From Kibdelosporangium sp. MJ126-NF4 (GTDB lineage: Bacteria > Actinomycetota > Actinomycetes > Mycobacteriales > Pseudonocardiaceae): 64,000 nt of DNA. A model generated the notes under the pieces. That model saw only the letters and a program-made list of their open reading frames with translations. It was not told the DNA's origin and did no database searches. Below, in pieces: positions 52,559-60,868 of the stretch (position 1 is its first letter; every line of letters starts with the position of its first letter). The DNA lies in the NCBI RefSeq assembly GCF_000826545.1, contig NZ_CDME01000015.1:636207-700206 (forward strand), given 5' to 3'. The position numbers were made by a program, and so were the translations under genes.

Positions 52559-55500
52559 GTGGACAGAAAGCTGTGCGCGGTCCTGACAGCCGCGCTGACC
52601 GCCGTCGGGCTGGTGGTGTCACCGGTTGCCGGGGTGGCTGGGCTCAGGCCGGGGAACACGACGGACTCGTTGGGCGTGGTCACGCTGATCACCGGGGATC
52701 AGGTGCAGGTTCGTGGTGATCGTGCGGCCGGGGTGCGGATGGCCAAGGGCCGTGAGCGCGTGCGGGTGTGGCAGTACCAGCTCAACGGGCACGACTACGT
52801 TGTTCCCGACGACGCGATGCGTCAGGTGAACGCGAACACCTTGGACAAGCGGTTGTTCGACGTCACTGGGCTGGTCCAGCAGGGATACGACGACGCGAAC
52901 GAACCCGACGTGCCGACGATCGTCACAGGTGGGGCGAACCGGCACAGTGGTGGCGTCGACATTCCCAAGCGCGAGGCCGCCAAGGCCTGGCGCACGGCAA
53001 AGCGGGCGGCCGGGCAGAAGGTCTGGCTGAACGGCAAGGTGACCGCCACGCTCGACCAGAGTGTCAAGCAGGTCGGCGCACCGCAGGCCTGGCAGCAGGG
53101 GTTACGCGCCGACGGTGTCAAAGTCGCTGTTCTCGACACCGGGATCGACGCGAACCACCCCGACTTGAAGTCCAAAGTGGATGCTTCGAGGAACTTCACC
53201 GACGAGGACGACCGGGACAGCATCGGCCACGGCACGCACGTGGCCAGCACCATCGCGGGCACCGGCGCCGCCTCCGGTGGCAGGTACACCGGGGTCGCGC
53301 CCGGCGCGCGTCTGTTGTCCGGCAAGGTGCTCGGCCAGTACGGCGGTTACGAGTCCTGGATCATCGACGGCATGCGCTGGGCCGTCGACAACGGCGCCAA
53401 GGTCGTGAACATGAGCCTCGGCGGTGGTGTCACTGATGGCAGTGACCTGATGTCGCAGACGGTCAACGAGCTGTCGGAGTCCACCGGCGCCCTGTTCGTC
53501 ATCGCGGCGGGCAACAGTGGCGCGCCGGAGAGTATCGGCTCTCCCGGTGCCGCCGACCGGGCGCTCACCGTCGGCAACGTCACCAAGTCCGACGAGCTCA
53601 GCACCAGCTCCAGCCAGGGCCCGAGGGCCGGGGACTACGGCATCAAGCCGGAGATCTCCGCCCCCGGCACGGACATCGTCGCGGCACGGGCCGACGGCAC
53701 CTTCACCGAGGTCTCCGTCAACGAGCGGTACGCCCGGCTCTCCGGCACGTCGATGGCCACGCCGCACGTCGCAGGGGCCGCCGCCATCCTGGCCGGTCAG
53801 CATCCACAGTGGACCGGTGAGCAGCTGAAGAACACGCTGATCGGCTCGGCCAAGCGTTTGCCCGGAATCGACACCCACGCGCAGGGCTCGGGACGGCTGG
53901 ACATCGCACGCGGCGTGTCCCAGCAGGTCAGGGCGGAGGGAGTGCTCGCGTTCGGCAATGTCTGGGGCAAGCAGGACACCACCCGCAAGGTCACCTACGT
54001 CAACGACGGCCCGAAGCCGGTCCAGCTCAGCCTGAGCCTCGACGTGCAGAAGAAGTACGGCGGGCAGACGAACCTGTTCACCACGGACAGGACTGTCACT
54101 GTTCCGGCGAACGGAACCGCGTCGGTGGCCGTCGCCGCGCGGGCCGGTGAGCGGCCCGCGGGCGAGTTCCGCGGCGTGCTGCGGGCGCAGGCCGACAACG
54201 TTGTGCTGACCACGCCGTTGACCGCGAACCTCAAGGGAAACAAGAACACGCTGAAGGTCAAGGTGCCTTCGCGGGCAGGCGACCCCTACGCGGCGCTGGT
54301 CATCGTGCAGAACGAGGGCACCGGCGTGTCGGACGCCGTCGTCACGCAGTCCGGCGAGGCGTCGTTCGAACTGCCCACGGGCAAGTACCGCGCGCTGGGC
54401 GAGATCGTGGACCAGTCGGCGGTGACGATGTTCGCACTGCCGGTCGAGGTGTCCGGCAACACCGAGCTGGCAGTCGACACCCAGCAGGGCAGGAAGGTCA
54501 CCGCCGGGATCGACGACCCCGAGGCACGCCCGCAACTGGGCGGCGGGACCGGCATCCTGTCCGATGTGGACGAACAAGGGCCGAGGTTCGGCGCGGCCGT
54601 GCTGTGGGGCGGGCCGCCGGAGAACCTGTACACCCTCGGTGGCCAGCGGATGCGCGGCCTGAGCCTGAACAGTTCGCTCTACTGGACGTATCCGTGGGTC
54701 AGGATCAACGCGAATGGCGACGGCGGCTTCGAGTTCCGTGACGCCTACGCCCCATGGGACCTGGACCTGCCTGAGCACCTGACCGCGCGCGTGGTCGACA
54801 TCGGCGAGGCCGACGCGGACTCGATCGCCAAGGCCGGTGACCTCACCGGCACGATCGCGCTGATCACCCCGAAGGACTGGAACAACACGGTCTATCCGCC
54901 GGAATCCCAGTTGCGCAGCGGGATCGAGCTGGTGAAGAGCAAGGGGGCCCGTGCGGTCGTCTCGTTCTTCAATCCCGCCATCGAGGACCAGACACCGCCC
55001 GCGATGAACACAGTCCTGGCGTTCCACCGGTTGGACGTCATGGGCCTGCAGAACCTGATGAAGCAGCGTTCGGTCGAGCTCACGCTCACCACGCGGCCCA
55101 CCAGCCCGGTCGCGTACTTCCTGAGCGACTCGGTCCGCGGTGTGGTGCCGACCGGGCACGACTTCCGGTACCGCAAGGACTCGCTCGGCCGGATCGACCG
55201 GCAGTTCAACAACACGATGCGGCAGGGGCAGTACCGCTATCAGGTGGTGTCACTCGCGGCCAACGGCCTGATCGCGAACATGGAGGTGGAGACGAAATGG
55301 CCGCAGCGCCGCACCGACCACGTCACCCCTGGCGCGGACGTGCTGGTGTACTCCGTCGCCGGATTCGGGCCGGACGGTGATTTCGGCGCCGAGACCTCGC
55401 TGCCGGTCAGACTCAAGCCGGGTGAACACCGGACGTCCAGGCAGTTGACCGCGCCGTTCGGCCCCGAGCTGACCCAGCCGCCGGTCAGTCGTCAGGACGG

Positions 55501-56131
55501 CAAGCCGATCCCGTACGCGTACCGCTTCGGGGACAAGATCAACCTGTCTGTCCCGATGTTCGCCGACAGCGACCCCGGCAACGCGAGCCAGTTCGACCGG
55601 ACCAACCTGGGCAGCACCGTGCTCCTCAAGGACGGCAAGGAGATCGGGCGCCGCAACGACGTGCCCGCGCTGGGCGAGTTCGCGGTTCCCGCTGGTCCCG
55701 GCCGGTTCACGCTGATCGCGGACGCCCACCGGCCACAGTCGCAGCTCCTGGTCCCGCCGTTGTCGCCGCGCACCCGCGCGGAGTGGACCTTCCGGGCTCG
55801 GGAAGGCACCGACCAGCGGGCCGCACTGCCGCTGCTGGATGTTCACTACGACCTGCCGCTCGACGACAACAACACGGCCGTGGCGGGCAAGCCTCTGTCC
55901 GGCAAGGTCAGTGCGGCGCACCAACCCGGTGCGCGGGACTCGTGGGCCGCCGTGCTGTCGGTCGAGGTCTCCTTCGACGAAGGCAGGACCTGGCAGCGCG
56001 CCGACGTCCGAGGTGACCGCGTGACCATCCCGGCGAGCCAGGCCGGATTCGCCTCGCTGAAGACCACCGCCCGTGACATCGAGGGCAATTCGGTGACCGA
56101 GACGGTCATCCGCGCCTACGCGATCAAGTAG
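52559..56131 (+). CDS. Large secreted subtilisin-like serine protease (S8)
   Basis: The 1190-residue protein has a signal peptide (AVLTAALTAVGLVVSPVAGV), a propeptide-like region, and a subtilase domain with the triad Asp193 (VAVLDTGIDANHPDLK), His224 (GHGTHVASTIAG) and Ser398 (GTSMATPHVAGAAA). A long C-terminal part holds beta-rich and PA-like sequence (VKSKGARAVVSFFNPA) and a bacterial Ig-like end (SFDEGRTWQRADV). It is an extracellular endopeptidase. GTG 52559 follows GAGGG. There is no anchoring tail, so it is probably released. Confidence 0.94.
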   Translation: MDRKLCAVLTAALTAVGLVVSPVAGVAGLRPGNTTDSLGVVTLITGDQVQVRGDRAAGVRMAKGRERVRVWQYQLNGHDYVVPDDAMRQVNANTLDKRLFDVTGLVQQGYDDANEPDVPTIVTGGANRHSGGVDIPKREAAKAWRTAKRAAGQKVWLNGKVTATLDQSVKQVGAPQAWQQGLRADGVKVAVLDTGIDANHPDLKSKVDASRNFTDEDDRDSIGHGTHVASTIAGTGAASGGRYTGVAPGARLLSGKVLGQYGGYESWIIDGMRWAVDNGAKVVNMSLGGGVTDGSDLMSQTVNELSESTGALFVIAAGNSGAPESIGSPGAADRALTVGNVTKSDELSTSSSQGPRAGDYGIKPEISAPGTDIVAARADGTFTEVSVNERYARLSGTSMATPHVAGAAAILAGQHPQWTGEQLKNTLIGSAKRLPGIDTHAQGSGRLDIARGVSQQVRAEGVLAFGNVWGKQDTTRKVTYVNDGPKPVQLSLSLDVQKKYGGQTNLFTTDRTVTVPANGTASVAVAARAGERPAGEFRGVLRAQADNVVLTTPLTANLKGNKNTLKVKVPSRAGDPYAALVIVQNEGTGVSDAVVTQSGEASFELPTGKYRALGEIVDQSAVTMFALPVEVSGNTELAVDTQQGRKVTAGIDDPEARPQLGGGTGILSDVDEQGPRFGAAVLWGGPPENLYTLGGQRMRGLSLNSSLYWTYPWVRINANGDGGFEFRDAYAPWDLDLPEHLTARVVDIGEADADSIAKAGDLTGTIALITPKDWNNTVYPPESQLRSGIELVKSKGARAVVSFFNPAIEDQTPPAMNTVLAFHRLDVMGLQNLMKQRSVELTLTTRPTSPVAYFLSDSVRGVVPTGHDFRYRKDSLGRIDRQFNNTMRQGQYRYQVVSLAANGLIANMEVETKWPQRRTDHVTPGADVLVYSVAGFGPDGDFGAETSLPVRLKPGEHRTSRQLTAPFGPELTQPPVSRQDGKPIPYAYRFGDKINLSVPMFADSDPGNASQFDRTNLGSTVLLKDGKEIGRRNDVPALGEFAVPAGPGRFTLIADAHRPQSQLLVPPLSPRTRAEWTFRAREGTDQRAALPLLDVHYDLPLDDNNTAVAGKPLSGKVSAAHQPGARDSWAAVLSVEVSFDEGRTWQRADVRGDRVTIPASQAGFASLKTTARDIEGNSVTETVIRAYAIK

Positions 56132-56197
56132 CACCTGTTACGCAACCAGAACATTCCATGGACAGGGCGAGGACACCGGCGCGCGAGAGTCACTGCC

Positions 56198-56701
56198 GTG
56201 AAATCGGCACTCGTCGCACTGGTCCTCGCCCTGACCGCTGCCTGCAGCGCACGGGCCGCCACCGCTCAGGAGGACGGCTATCTCGAGAACGGTGGCATAT
56301 CGCCGTTCGACGCCAACCACCCGGCCATCCGAAATCTTGATCCGCAGTTGCGCGCAGCGGTACAGCAGGCGGCGAAGGAAGCCAAGGCAACCAGAGGAAT
56401 CGACGCCAGGGTGACGTCCGGCTGGCGCAGCGCGAAATACCAGCAACGCCTGCTCGACGAAGCCGTCACGAAACACGGCAGCCTCGACGAGGCACGGAAA
56501 TTCGTGAACACACCGGAGAAGTCGACGCACGTGAGCGGAAAGGCCGTCGACATCGGCCCGACCGACGCCGCCGACTGGTTCAGCCGGAAAGGCTCGGCCC
56601 ACGGCCTGTGCCAGATCTACTCCAACGAGATGTGGCACATCGAACTGGCCACCACACCCGGCGGCGAATGCCCTCCGCTGCTGACCAACGCCGCCGGTTG
56701 A
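56198..56701 (+). CDS. VanY-like D,D-carboxypeptidase/endolysin-type peptidase (M15)
   Basis: The 167-residue secreted protein has a signal peptide (SALVALVLALTAACSARA) and M15B zinc motifs: VTSGWRSAKYQQRLLDEA, STHVSGKAVDIGP (S-x-H-x-x-G-x-A-x-D) and EMWHIEL (W-H-x-E). These enzymes trim D-Ala from peptidoglycan stems. It may remodel the cell wall; a role in glycopeptide resistance cannot be inferred as no van genes are near. GTG 56198 is the start. Confidence 0.88.
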   Translation: MKSALVALVLALTAACSARAATAQEDGYLENGGISPFDANHPAIRNLDPQLRAAVQQAAKEAKATRGIDARVTSGWRSAKYQQRLLDEAVTKHGSLDEARKFVNTPEKSTHVSGKAVDIGPTDAADWFSRKGSAHGLCQIYSNEMWHIELATTPGGECPPLLTNAAG

Positions 56702-56707
56702 GGCCTG

Positions 56708-57685
56708 CTACAGGTTGACCTTCCTGAGGGCTTCCGGTGAGTACCGGTCGCCGACAACGTCCTGGCCGACCACCGTGATCGCGGCGAGGTCCGCCGCGGA
56801 CAACTCGACGTCCACCGACGCGATGTTCTCGGCCAGATAGGTCCGGCGTTTGGTGCCGGGGATCGGGACGACGTCGGCGCCCTGGTGCTGGACCCACGCG
56901 AGGGCGAGCTGAGCCGGGGTGACGTCGAGCTTGGCGGCCAACGCCCGCAGTGCCTCGACGATGGCGTAGTTGCGGTCGTAGTTCTCACCGGTGAACCGGG
57001 GCAACTTGGCACGGACGTCGCCGTCGGCCAGGTTCTTTGTGGACACGCGGCCGGTCAGGAATCCCCGGCCCAACGGGGAGAACGGCACGATCCCGACCCC
57101 GAGCTCACGGCAGGTGCCGAGGATCTCGCCTTCGATGTCCCGCGTCCACAGCGACCACTCGCTCTGCAGCGCGGCGATCGGGTGCACGGCGCAGGCCCGG
57201 CGGATGGACTCCGCGCTGGCCTCGGACAGTCCGATGTGGCGAACCTTGCCCGCGTCGACGAGCGCGGCCATCGCGCCGACGGTCTCCTCGACTGGCACGT
57301 CCGGGTCGATGCGGTGTGCGTAGTAGAGGTCGATGTGGTCGACGCCGAGCCGTCGCAGCGAGGCGTCACAGGCCGAGCGCACGTAGTCCGCGTCGCCGCG
57401 GACGCCGCTGTCCGACGGGTCGAGGATGCGCTTCATCCCGAACTTGGTGGCCAGCACGACCTCGTCACGGCGGGCCGAGATCGCCGCGCCGACCAGCTGT
57501 TCGTTGTGGCCGAGGCCGTAGACGTCCGCCGTGTCCAGCAGCGTCACGCCCGCGTCGAGCGCCGCGTTGACCGTCGCGACGGACTCGTCGCGGTCGGCCG
57601 GGCCGTAACTCTGGCTCATGCCCATGCAGCCGAGGCCCTGGGCGCTCACCTCGAGGTCGCCCAGCTTGCGGGTGGGCAGTGTCAT
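56708..57685 (-). CDS. Aldo/keto reductase
   Basis: The 325-residue protein has the AKR pattern: LGLG-like [39 protein letters not shown] (catalytic Asp/Tyr), [11 protein letters not shown] (catalytic Lys), [11 protein letters not shown] (His), and a C-terminal NADPH-binding [16 protein letters not shown]. It resembles the YakC/AKR13 group, which reduces aldehydes and ketones. It overlaps a MerR gene by 4 nt and shares its promoter. Confidence 0.93.
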   Translation of the reverse strand: MTLPTRKLGDLEVSAQGLGCMGMSQSYGPADRDESVATVNAALDAGVTLLDTADVYGLGHNEQLVGAAISARRDEVVLATKFGMKRILDPSDSGVRGDADYVRSACDASLRRLGVDHIDLYYAHRIDPDVPVEETVGAMAALVDAGKVRHIGLSEASAESIRRACAVHPIAALQSEWSLWTRDIEGEILGTCRELGVGIVPFSPLGRGFLTGRVSTKNLADGDVRAKLPRFTGENYDRNYAIVEALRALAAKLDVTPAQLALAWVQHQGADVVPIPGTKRRTYLAENIASVDVELSAADLAAITVVGQDVVGDRYSPEALRKVNL

Positions 57686-58053
57686 GCGGAGGCCTCCCGG
57701 ATCTCGTCCTCGTACTTGCCGATCTTGTAGTTCAGCGCGGTCAGGCAGACCTGCAGCTCGGCTATCCGGTTGAGCACGTCCTGGCGATGGTCGACGAGGA
57801 TCTGCTGGCGGCGGCCGCGGGTTCCGTTCCCGCGCATCCGCAGCTGCGCGTACTCGCGCATCATCCGGATCGGCATCCCGGTGGTCCGCAGCTTGGTCAG
57901 GAAGCCCAGCCAGGCGAGGTCCTCGTCGCTGTAGGTGCGCCTGCCACCCGAGTCCCTGGCGGGTGGCTCGACCAGGCCGATCCGTTCGTAGTAACGCAGG
58001 GTGTCTATCGACAACCCACTGCGTTCGGCAGCTTGGGCGATCGCGTATGTCAC
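57682..58053 (-). CDS. MerR-family regulator of the aldo/keto reductase
   Basis: The 123-residue protein has the MerR HTH ([40 protein letters not shown]) and a short coiled-coil C-terminus without a conserved Cys-metal motif. It is the first gene of a two-gene operon with the aldo/keto reductase. GTG 58053 follows TAGCGT by 7 nt. It probably binds the palindrome over its promoter. Confidence 0.92.
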   Translation of the reverse strand: MTYAIAQAAERSGLSIDTLRYYERIGLVEPPARDSGGRRTYSDEDLAWLGFLTKLRTTGMPIRMMREYAQLRMRGNGTRGRRQQILVDHRQDVLNRIAELQVCLTALNYKIGKYEDEIREASA

Positions 58054-58060
58054 GCCCTCG

Positions 58061-58091
58061 ACGCTAGAACCTGGAGTGCACTCCAGGTCAA
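58061..58091 (-). promoter_or_regulatory. MerR-type promoter with perfect 20-bp palindrome
   Basis: On the minus strand TTGACC (58091-58086) and TAGCGT (58066-58061) are 19 nt apart, the long spacing of MerR-activated promoters. The palindrome ACCTGGAGTGCACTCCAGGT (58069-58088) fills the spacer. The -10 ends 7 nt before GTG 58053, so the transcript should be leaderless. Confidence 0.85.
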
Positions 58092-58104
58092 GTTCATTGC
58101 CGTT

Positions 58105-58485
58105 TCACGGCCGGGGCACCCCCCACGACTCGAACCTCGCCCCGATCGTGGCGATGTCGATCGCGCCCCTGTCGACCTCACGGACCAGGTCGAGCGCGGC
58201 TTCCTCGTCCGCGTCGACCCAGTAGCCGTTCATGTCGCACAAGGTCACGGCCGCTACCCAGCCGAGCCGCCAGTTACCCTCAGCGAGCGGCCGGTTACGG
58301 ATAATCGACTCCATCAGAGCCGCGGATTTCAGCCACAGCGTGCCGTACGCCTCGACGCCGAGCACGGTGGCCTGCGGCCGATGAGCGGCGGAGTCAAGCA
58401 GGCCGAGGTCGCGAACCACCAGATCTCCCCCGGTCACCGCCGCCGCGAGCACCAGCAGGTCGCTGGCGTCCAGGTAGGTGATCAC
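58105..58485 (-). CDS. Doc-like toxin with a changed Fic motif
   Basis: The 126-residue protein has the Doc/Fic layout (GLLDSAAHRPQATVLGVEAY, SAALMESIIRNRPLAEGNWR, LGWVAAVTLCDMNGYWVDAD). In the canonical Fic motif HxFx(D/N)xNK/R, the catalytic His is Arg65 here and the later Lys is Trp (NRPLAEGNWRLGW). The activity is therefore uncertain: a divergent phosphotransferase, an inactive remnant, or a fold relative. It starts 15 nt after a ribbon-helix-helix antitoxin gene. Confidence 0.82.
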   Translation of the reverse strand: MITYLDASDLLVLAAAVTGGDLVVRDLGLLDSAAHRPQATVLGVEAYGTLWLKSAALMESIIRNRPLAEGNWRLGWVAAVTLCDMNGYWVDADEEAALDLVREVDRGAIDIATIGARFESWGVPRP

Positions 58486-58500
58486 CGCAGACTTATATCG

Positions 58501-58707
58501 TCAGCCGGTCCCTAGTCGCTCCAGCAGCCCCTGGTAGCGGGGCAGAATACGTTCGAGTACGTCGCCGAGTTGCTGCTGTTTGTGCAGCTTCGACCACCGT
58601 TCGGACAGTGCCAGCCGGAGGATCTCCTCAGAGGAGCGTCCCTCGGCCTCGGCGAGAGCCTCGAGCTGCTCGCTCTCCTCGTCACTCAGGCGCAAGGTCA
58701 TGGCCAC
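58501..58707 (-). CDS. Ribbon-helix-helix antitoxin
   Basis: The 68-residue protein starts AMTLRLSDEESEQLEALAEA, an RHH_1/CopG-type DNA-binding domain, then EGRSSEEILRLALSERWSKL and a C-terminal tail that would contact the toxin. It precedes the Doc-like gene, the normal antitoxin-toxin order. TAGTAT ends 6 nt before GTG 58707 (leaderless candidate). It likely represses its own operon. Confidence 0.87.
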   Translation of the reverse strand: MAMTLRLSDEESEQLEALAEAEGRSSEEILRLALSERWSKLHKQQQLGDVLERILPRYQGLLERLGTG

Positions 58708-58823
58708 TGCGGCATACTAACGGTTCAGTCTCGAAAAGCAGAGAGCCCGCAGCCATTGCCCTCCAGTTTGCCCCTTTGTGCACAGTCGGTTCCGACCACC
58801 GAAAACCGGGCTAATCTCGTCAA

Positions 58824-59411
58824 GTGCCGCGCCCAAAGACACATGACGACGCTCTGCGCGTTCGTCTGCTCGACCGAGCAGGGGAGTTACTCTCCGGCGA
58901 GGGACCAGACGCGCTGAGCCTCCGCAGACTCGCAGCCGACGTCGGGACATCGACCACTGCTGTCTACTCGCTGTTCGGGGGGAAGCCCGCGCTCGTGCGA
59001 GAGCTGTACGTCGATGCGTTCCACCGGTTCGGCAACAGGCTCGCGCAGGCGAGTCGTACCGGCGATCCCGCCGAGGACCTTGTCCAACTCGGCATGGCCT
59101 ACCGCCGTGCCGCGCTGGCCGAGCCGCACCTGTACCTGATCATGTTCACCAAGGCGGTCGCCGGTTTCGAACCGGACCACGAAACCGCGGCCCACGTGCT
59201 GGGGCCGATGGTCGATGTGGGCCGCCTGGCGGGCTTACCCGACCCCGAGACCGCCGCGATGACGGTCTGGGGACTCGTACACGGGTTGGTCTCGCTTGAA
59301 CTGAACGGGAACCTCACAGACGCCGGCCATGTCGAACGCGTACTGCGTGCGGCACTAGCCGGCTTCAGTGTTTCCGTGGCCGCACCGCGCACAGCAAGTC
59401 CTTACGCATGA
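58824..59411 (+). CDS. TetR-family regulator
   Basis: The 195-residue protein has the TetR HTH (RLLDRAGELLSGEGPDALSL, RRLAADVGTSTTAVYSLFGG) and a TetR_C_13-type ligand domain (YRRAALAEPHLYLIMFTKAV). TAATCT ends 6 nt before GTG 58824, so the transcript is probably leaderless. The gene diverges from the toxin-antitoxin pair and converges on upp; its target is unclear. Confidence 0.9.
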   Translation: MPRPKTHDDALRVRLLDRAGELLSGEGPDALSLRRLAADVGTSTTAVYSLFGGKPALVRELYVDAFHRFGNRLAQASRTGDPAEDLVQLGMAYRRAALAEPHLYLIMFTKAVAGFEPDHETAAHVLGPMVDVGRLAGLPDPETAAMTVWGLVHGLVSLELNGNLTDAGHVERVLRAALAGFSVSVAAPRTASPYA

Positions 59412-59412
59412 C

Positions 59413-59458
59413 CTCGTGAGTGGTTTGGCCGGTTCTAACCGGACGAACCACTCACGAG
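59413..59458. terminator. Bidirectional hairpin terminator, CTCGTGAGTG type
   Basis: CTCGTGAGTGGTT at 59413-59425 pairs with AACCACTCACGAG at 59446-59458, and CCGG/CCGG extends the stem with a few mismatches toward a short loop. It lies between TetR and the converging upp. The arms and core match the terminator at 14741-14796. Confidence 0.85.
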
Positions 59459-59461
59459 AGG

Positions 59462-60085
59462 CTAGACGGCGCCGTACTGGCGGTCGCCCGCGTCACCGAG
59501 ACCGGGCACGATGAACCCGGAGTCGTTGAGCCGTTCGTCGATGCTCGCGGTGACCAACCGGACCGGAAGTCCGGACTCGGCCAGCGCCTGGATTCCCTCC
59601 GGAGCGGCGAGGACACACACCGCGGTGACGTCTGTCGCCCCGCGCGTGGTCAGCAGTTCGATCGTGTGCTTCATCGAGCCACCCGTGGCCAGCATCGGGT
59701 CGAGCACGAACACCGGCCGCCCGGCCAGGTCGGCCGGCAGCGACTCCATGTACGGGGTCGGCAGCAGCGTCTCCTCGTCGCGGCTCATCCCGACGAAGCC
59801 CATCTGCGCGTCCGGGATCAGCTTCTGTGCCTGGTCAGCCATGCCCAGCCCAGCCCGGAGCACCGGAACCAGCAGCGGCGGGTTCGCCAGCGAGTAGCCG
59901 TCCGTGCGGGCGACCGGGGTGTGGATGCGCTCGACGCGTACGGGAGCGTCGCGCAACGCCTCGTAGATCAGGATCAGTGTCAGTTCCTGCAACGCGGCCC
60001 GGAAAGCGGCGCTGTCGGTGCGTGCGTCCCGCATGGTGGTGAGACGGGCTTTCGCAAGCGGGTGATCGACCTCGACGACGTCCAT
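59462..60085 (-). CDS. upp: Uracil phosphoribosyltransferase
   Basis: The 207-residue enzyme has the type I PRTase motif [20 protein letters not shown] (PRPP loop), [20 protein letters not shown] and the C-terminal uracil loop [18 protein letters not shown]. It makes UMP from uracil and PRPP, salvaging pyrimidine. ATG 60085 is used. It diverges from a DUF1707 gene and ends in a shared terminator. Confidence 0.96.
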   Translation of the reverse strand: MDVVEVDHPLAKARLTTMRDARTDSAAFRAALQELTLILIYEALRDAPVRVERIHTPVARTDGYSLANPPLLVPVLRAGLGMADQAQKLIPDAQMGFVGMSRDEETLLPTPYMESLPADLAGRPVFVLDPMLATGGSMKHTIELLTTRGATDVTAVCVLAAPEGIQALAESGLPVRLVTASIDERLNDSGFIVPGLGDAGDRQYGAV

Positions 60086-60146
60086 GCGGCACACCGTACT
60101 TGGCAGCCGCTTCTTGGGCAGGGAGCGCGGTACTACCCTGCTGCAG

Positions 60147-60812
60147 GTGAGCCAAGACCAGCCGGGGGACCACCTGAGCATGCGGATCTCGAACGAGGAC
60201 CGCGAGCAGGTGGCGCAGATCCTGCACAAAGCGATGGCCGAGGGCCGTATCGAACTGTCGGAGCTCGAAGAACGCCTGGACGTGGTGTACGCCGCGAAGA
60301 CGTTCGCCGATCTCGAACCGGTCACCCGGGACCTGCCGGTGCAGTCGACCAGCCCGATGCCGCTGCCGCCGCGGCTGCCCCAGCCCGCGTACACCGCGGT
60401 CCCCGGCGGCCGGATCGTGCCCGGTGCCTCCCCCGGGCCCGGCACTTCGATCGCGGTGATGTCCGGCGTCGACCGCAAGGGCGACTGGATCGTTCCGGAG
60501 CACCACAACGCGGTCGCCGTGATGGGCGGCGTCGTGCTCAACCTGACGCACGCCCGGTTCGTCGCCGCCGAGACGACCATCCAGTGCTTCGCCCTCATGG
60601 GCGGTATCGAGATCTACGTACCCGACGACGTCCACGTCATCGTGAGCGGTTTCGGCTTCATGGGCGCGTTCGAGGACAAGTCGATGGGCACGCAGGCGCC
60701 CGGCCGCCCGGTCGTCCGGATCACCGGCTTCGCCATGATGGGCGGGGTCGAGGTGAAACCACCCAAGAAGCGGCACCTCAAAGGCGGCGACCGCCGCGAA
60801 ATCGAGGACTGA
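60147..60812 (+). CDS. DUF1707 protein with a DUF2154/LiaF-like C-terminal domain (third copy)
   Basis: The 221-residue protein begins with DUF1707 ([40 protein letters not shown]) and continues into a beta-rich domain with repeated Gly-Gly-Val/Ile strands ([56 protein letters not shown]), as in the LiaF-like cell-wall-active antibiotic response domain. It has no membrane helix, unlike the other two copies. GTG 60147 follows TACCCT by 7 nt. Function unknown. Confidence 0.87.
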   Translation: MSQDQPGDHLSMRISNEDREQVAQILHKAMAEGRIELSELEERLDVVYAAKTFADLEPVTRDLPVQSTSPMPLPPRLPQPAYTAVPGGRIVPGASPGPGTSIAVMSGVDRKGDWIVPEHHNAVAVMGGVVLNLTHARFVAAETTIQCFALMGGIEIYVPDDVHVIVSGFGFMGAFEDKSMGTQAPGRPVVRITGFAMMGGVEVKPPKKRHLKGGDRREIED

Positions 60813-60868
60813 GCCAACCCCGCGAAGCTCGACCGGCACGCGACCTGCCAGCACATAGACTCGCTGGC

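Noticed and set aside
56198..56701. Vancomycin-type resistance operon from the VanY-like gene
   Set aside because: No vanHAX or vanRS genes; M15 peptidases are common in ordinary cell-wall metabolism.
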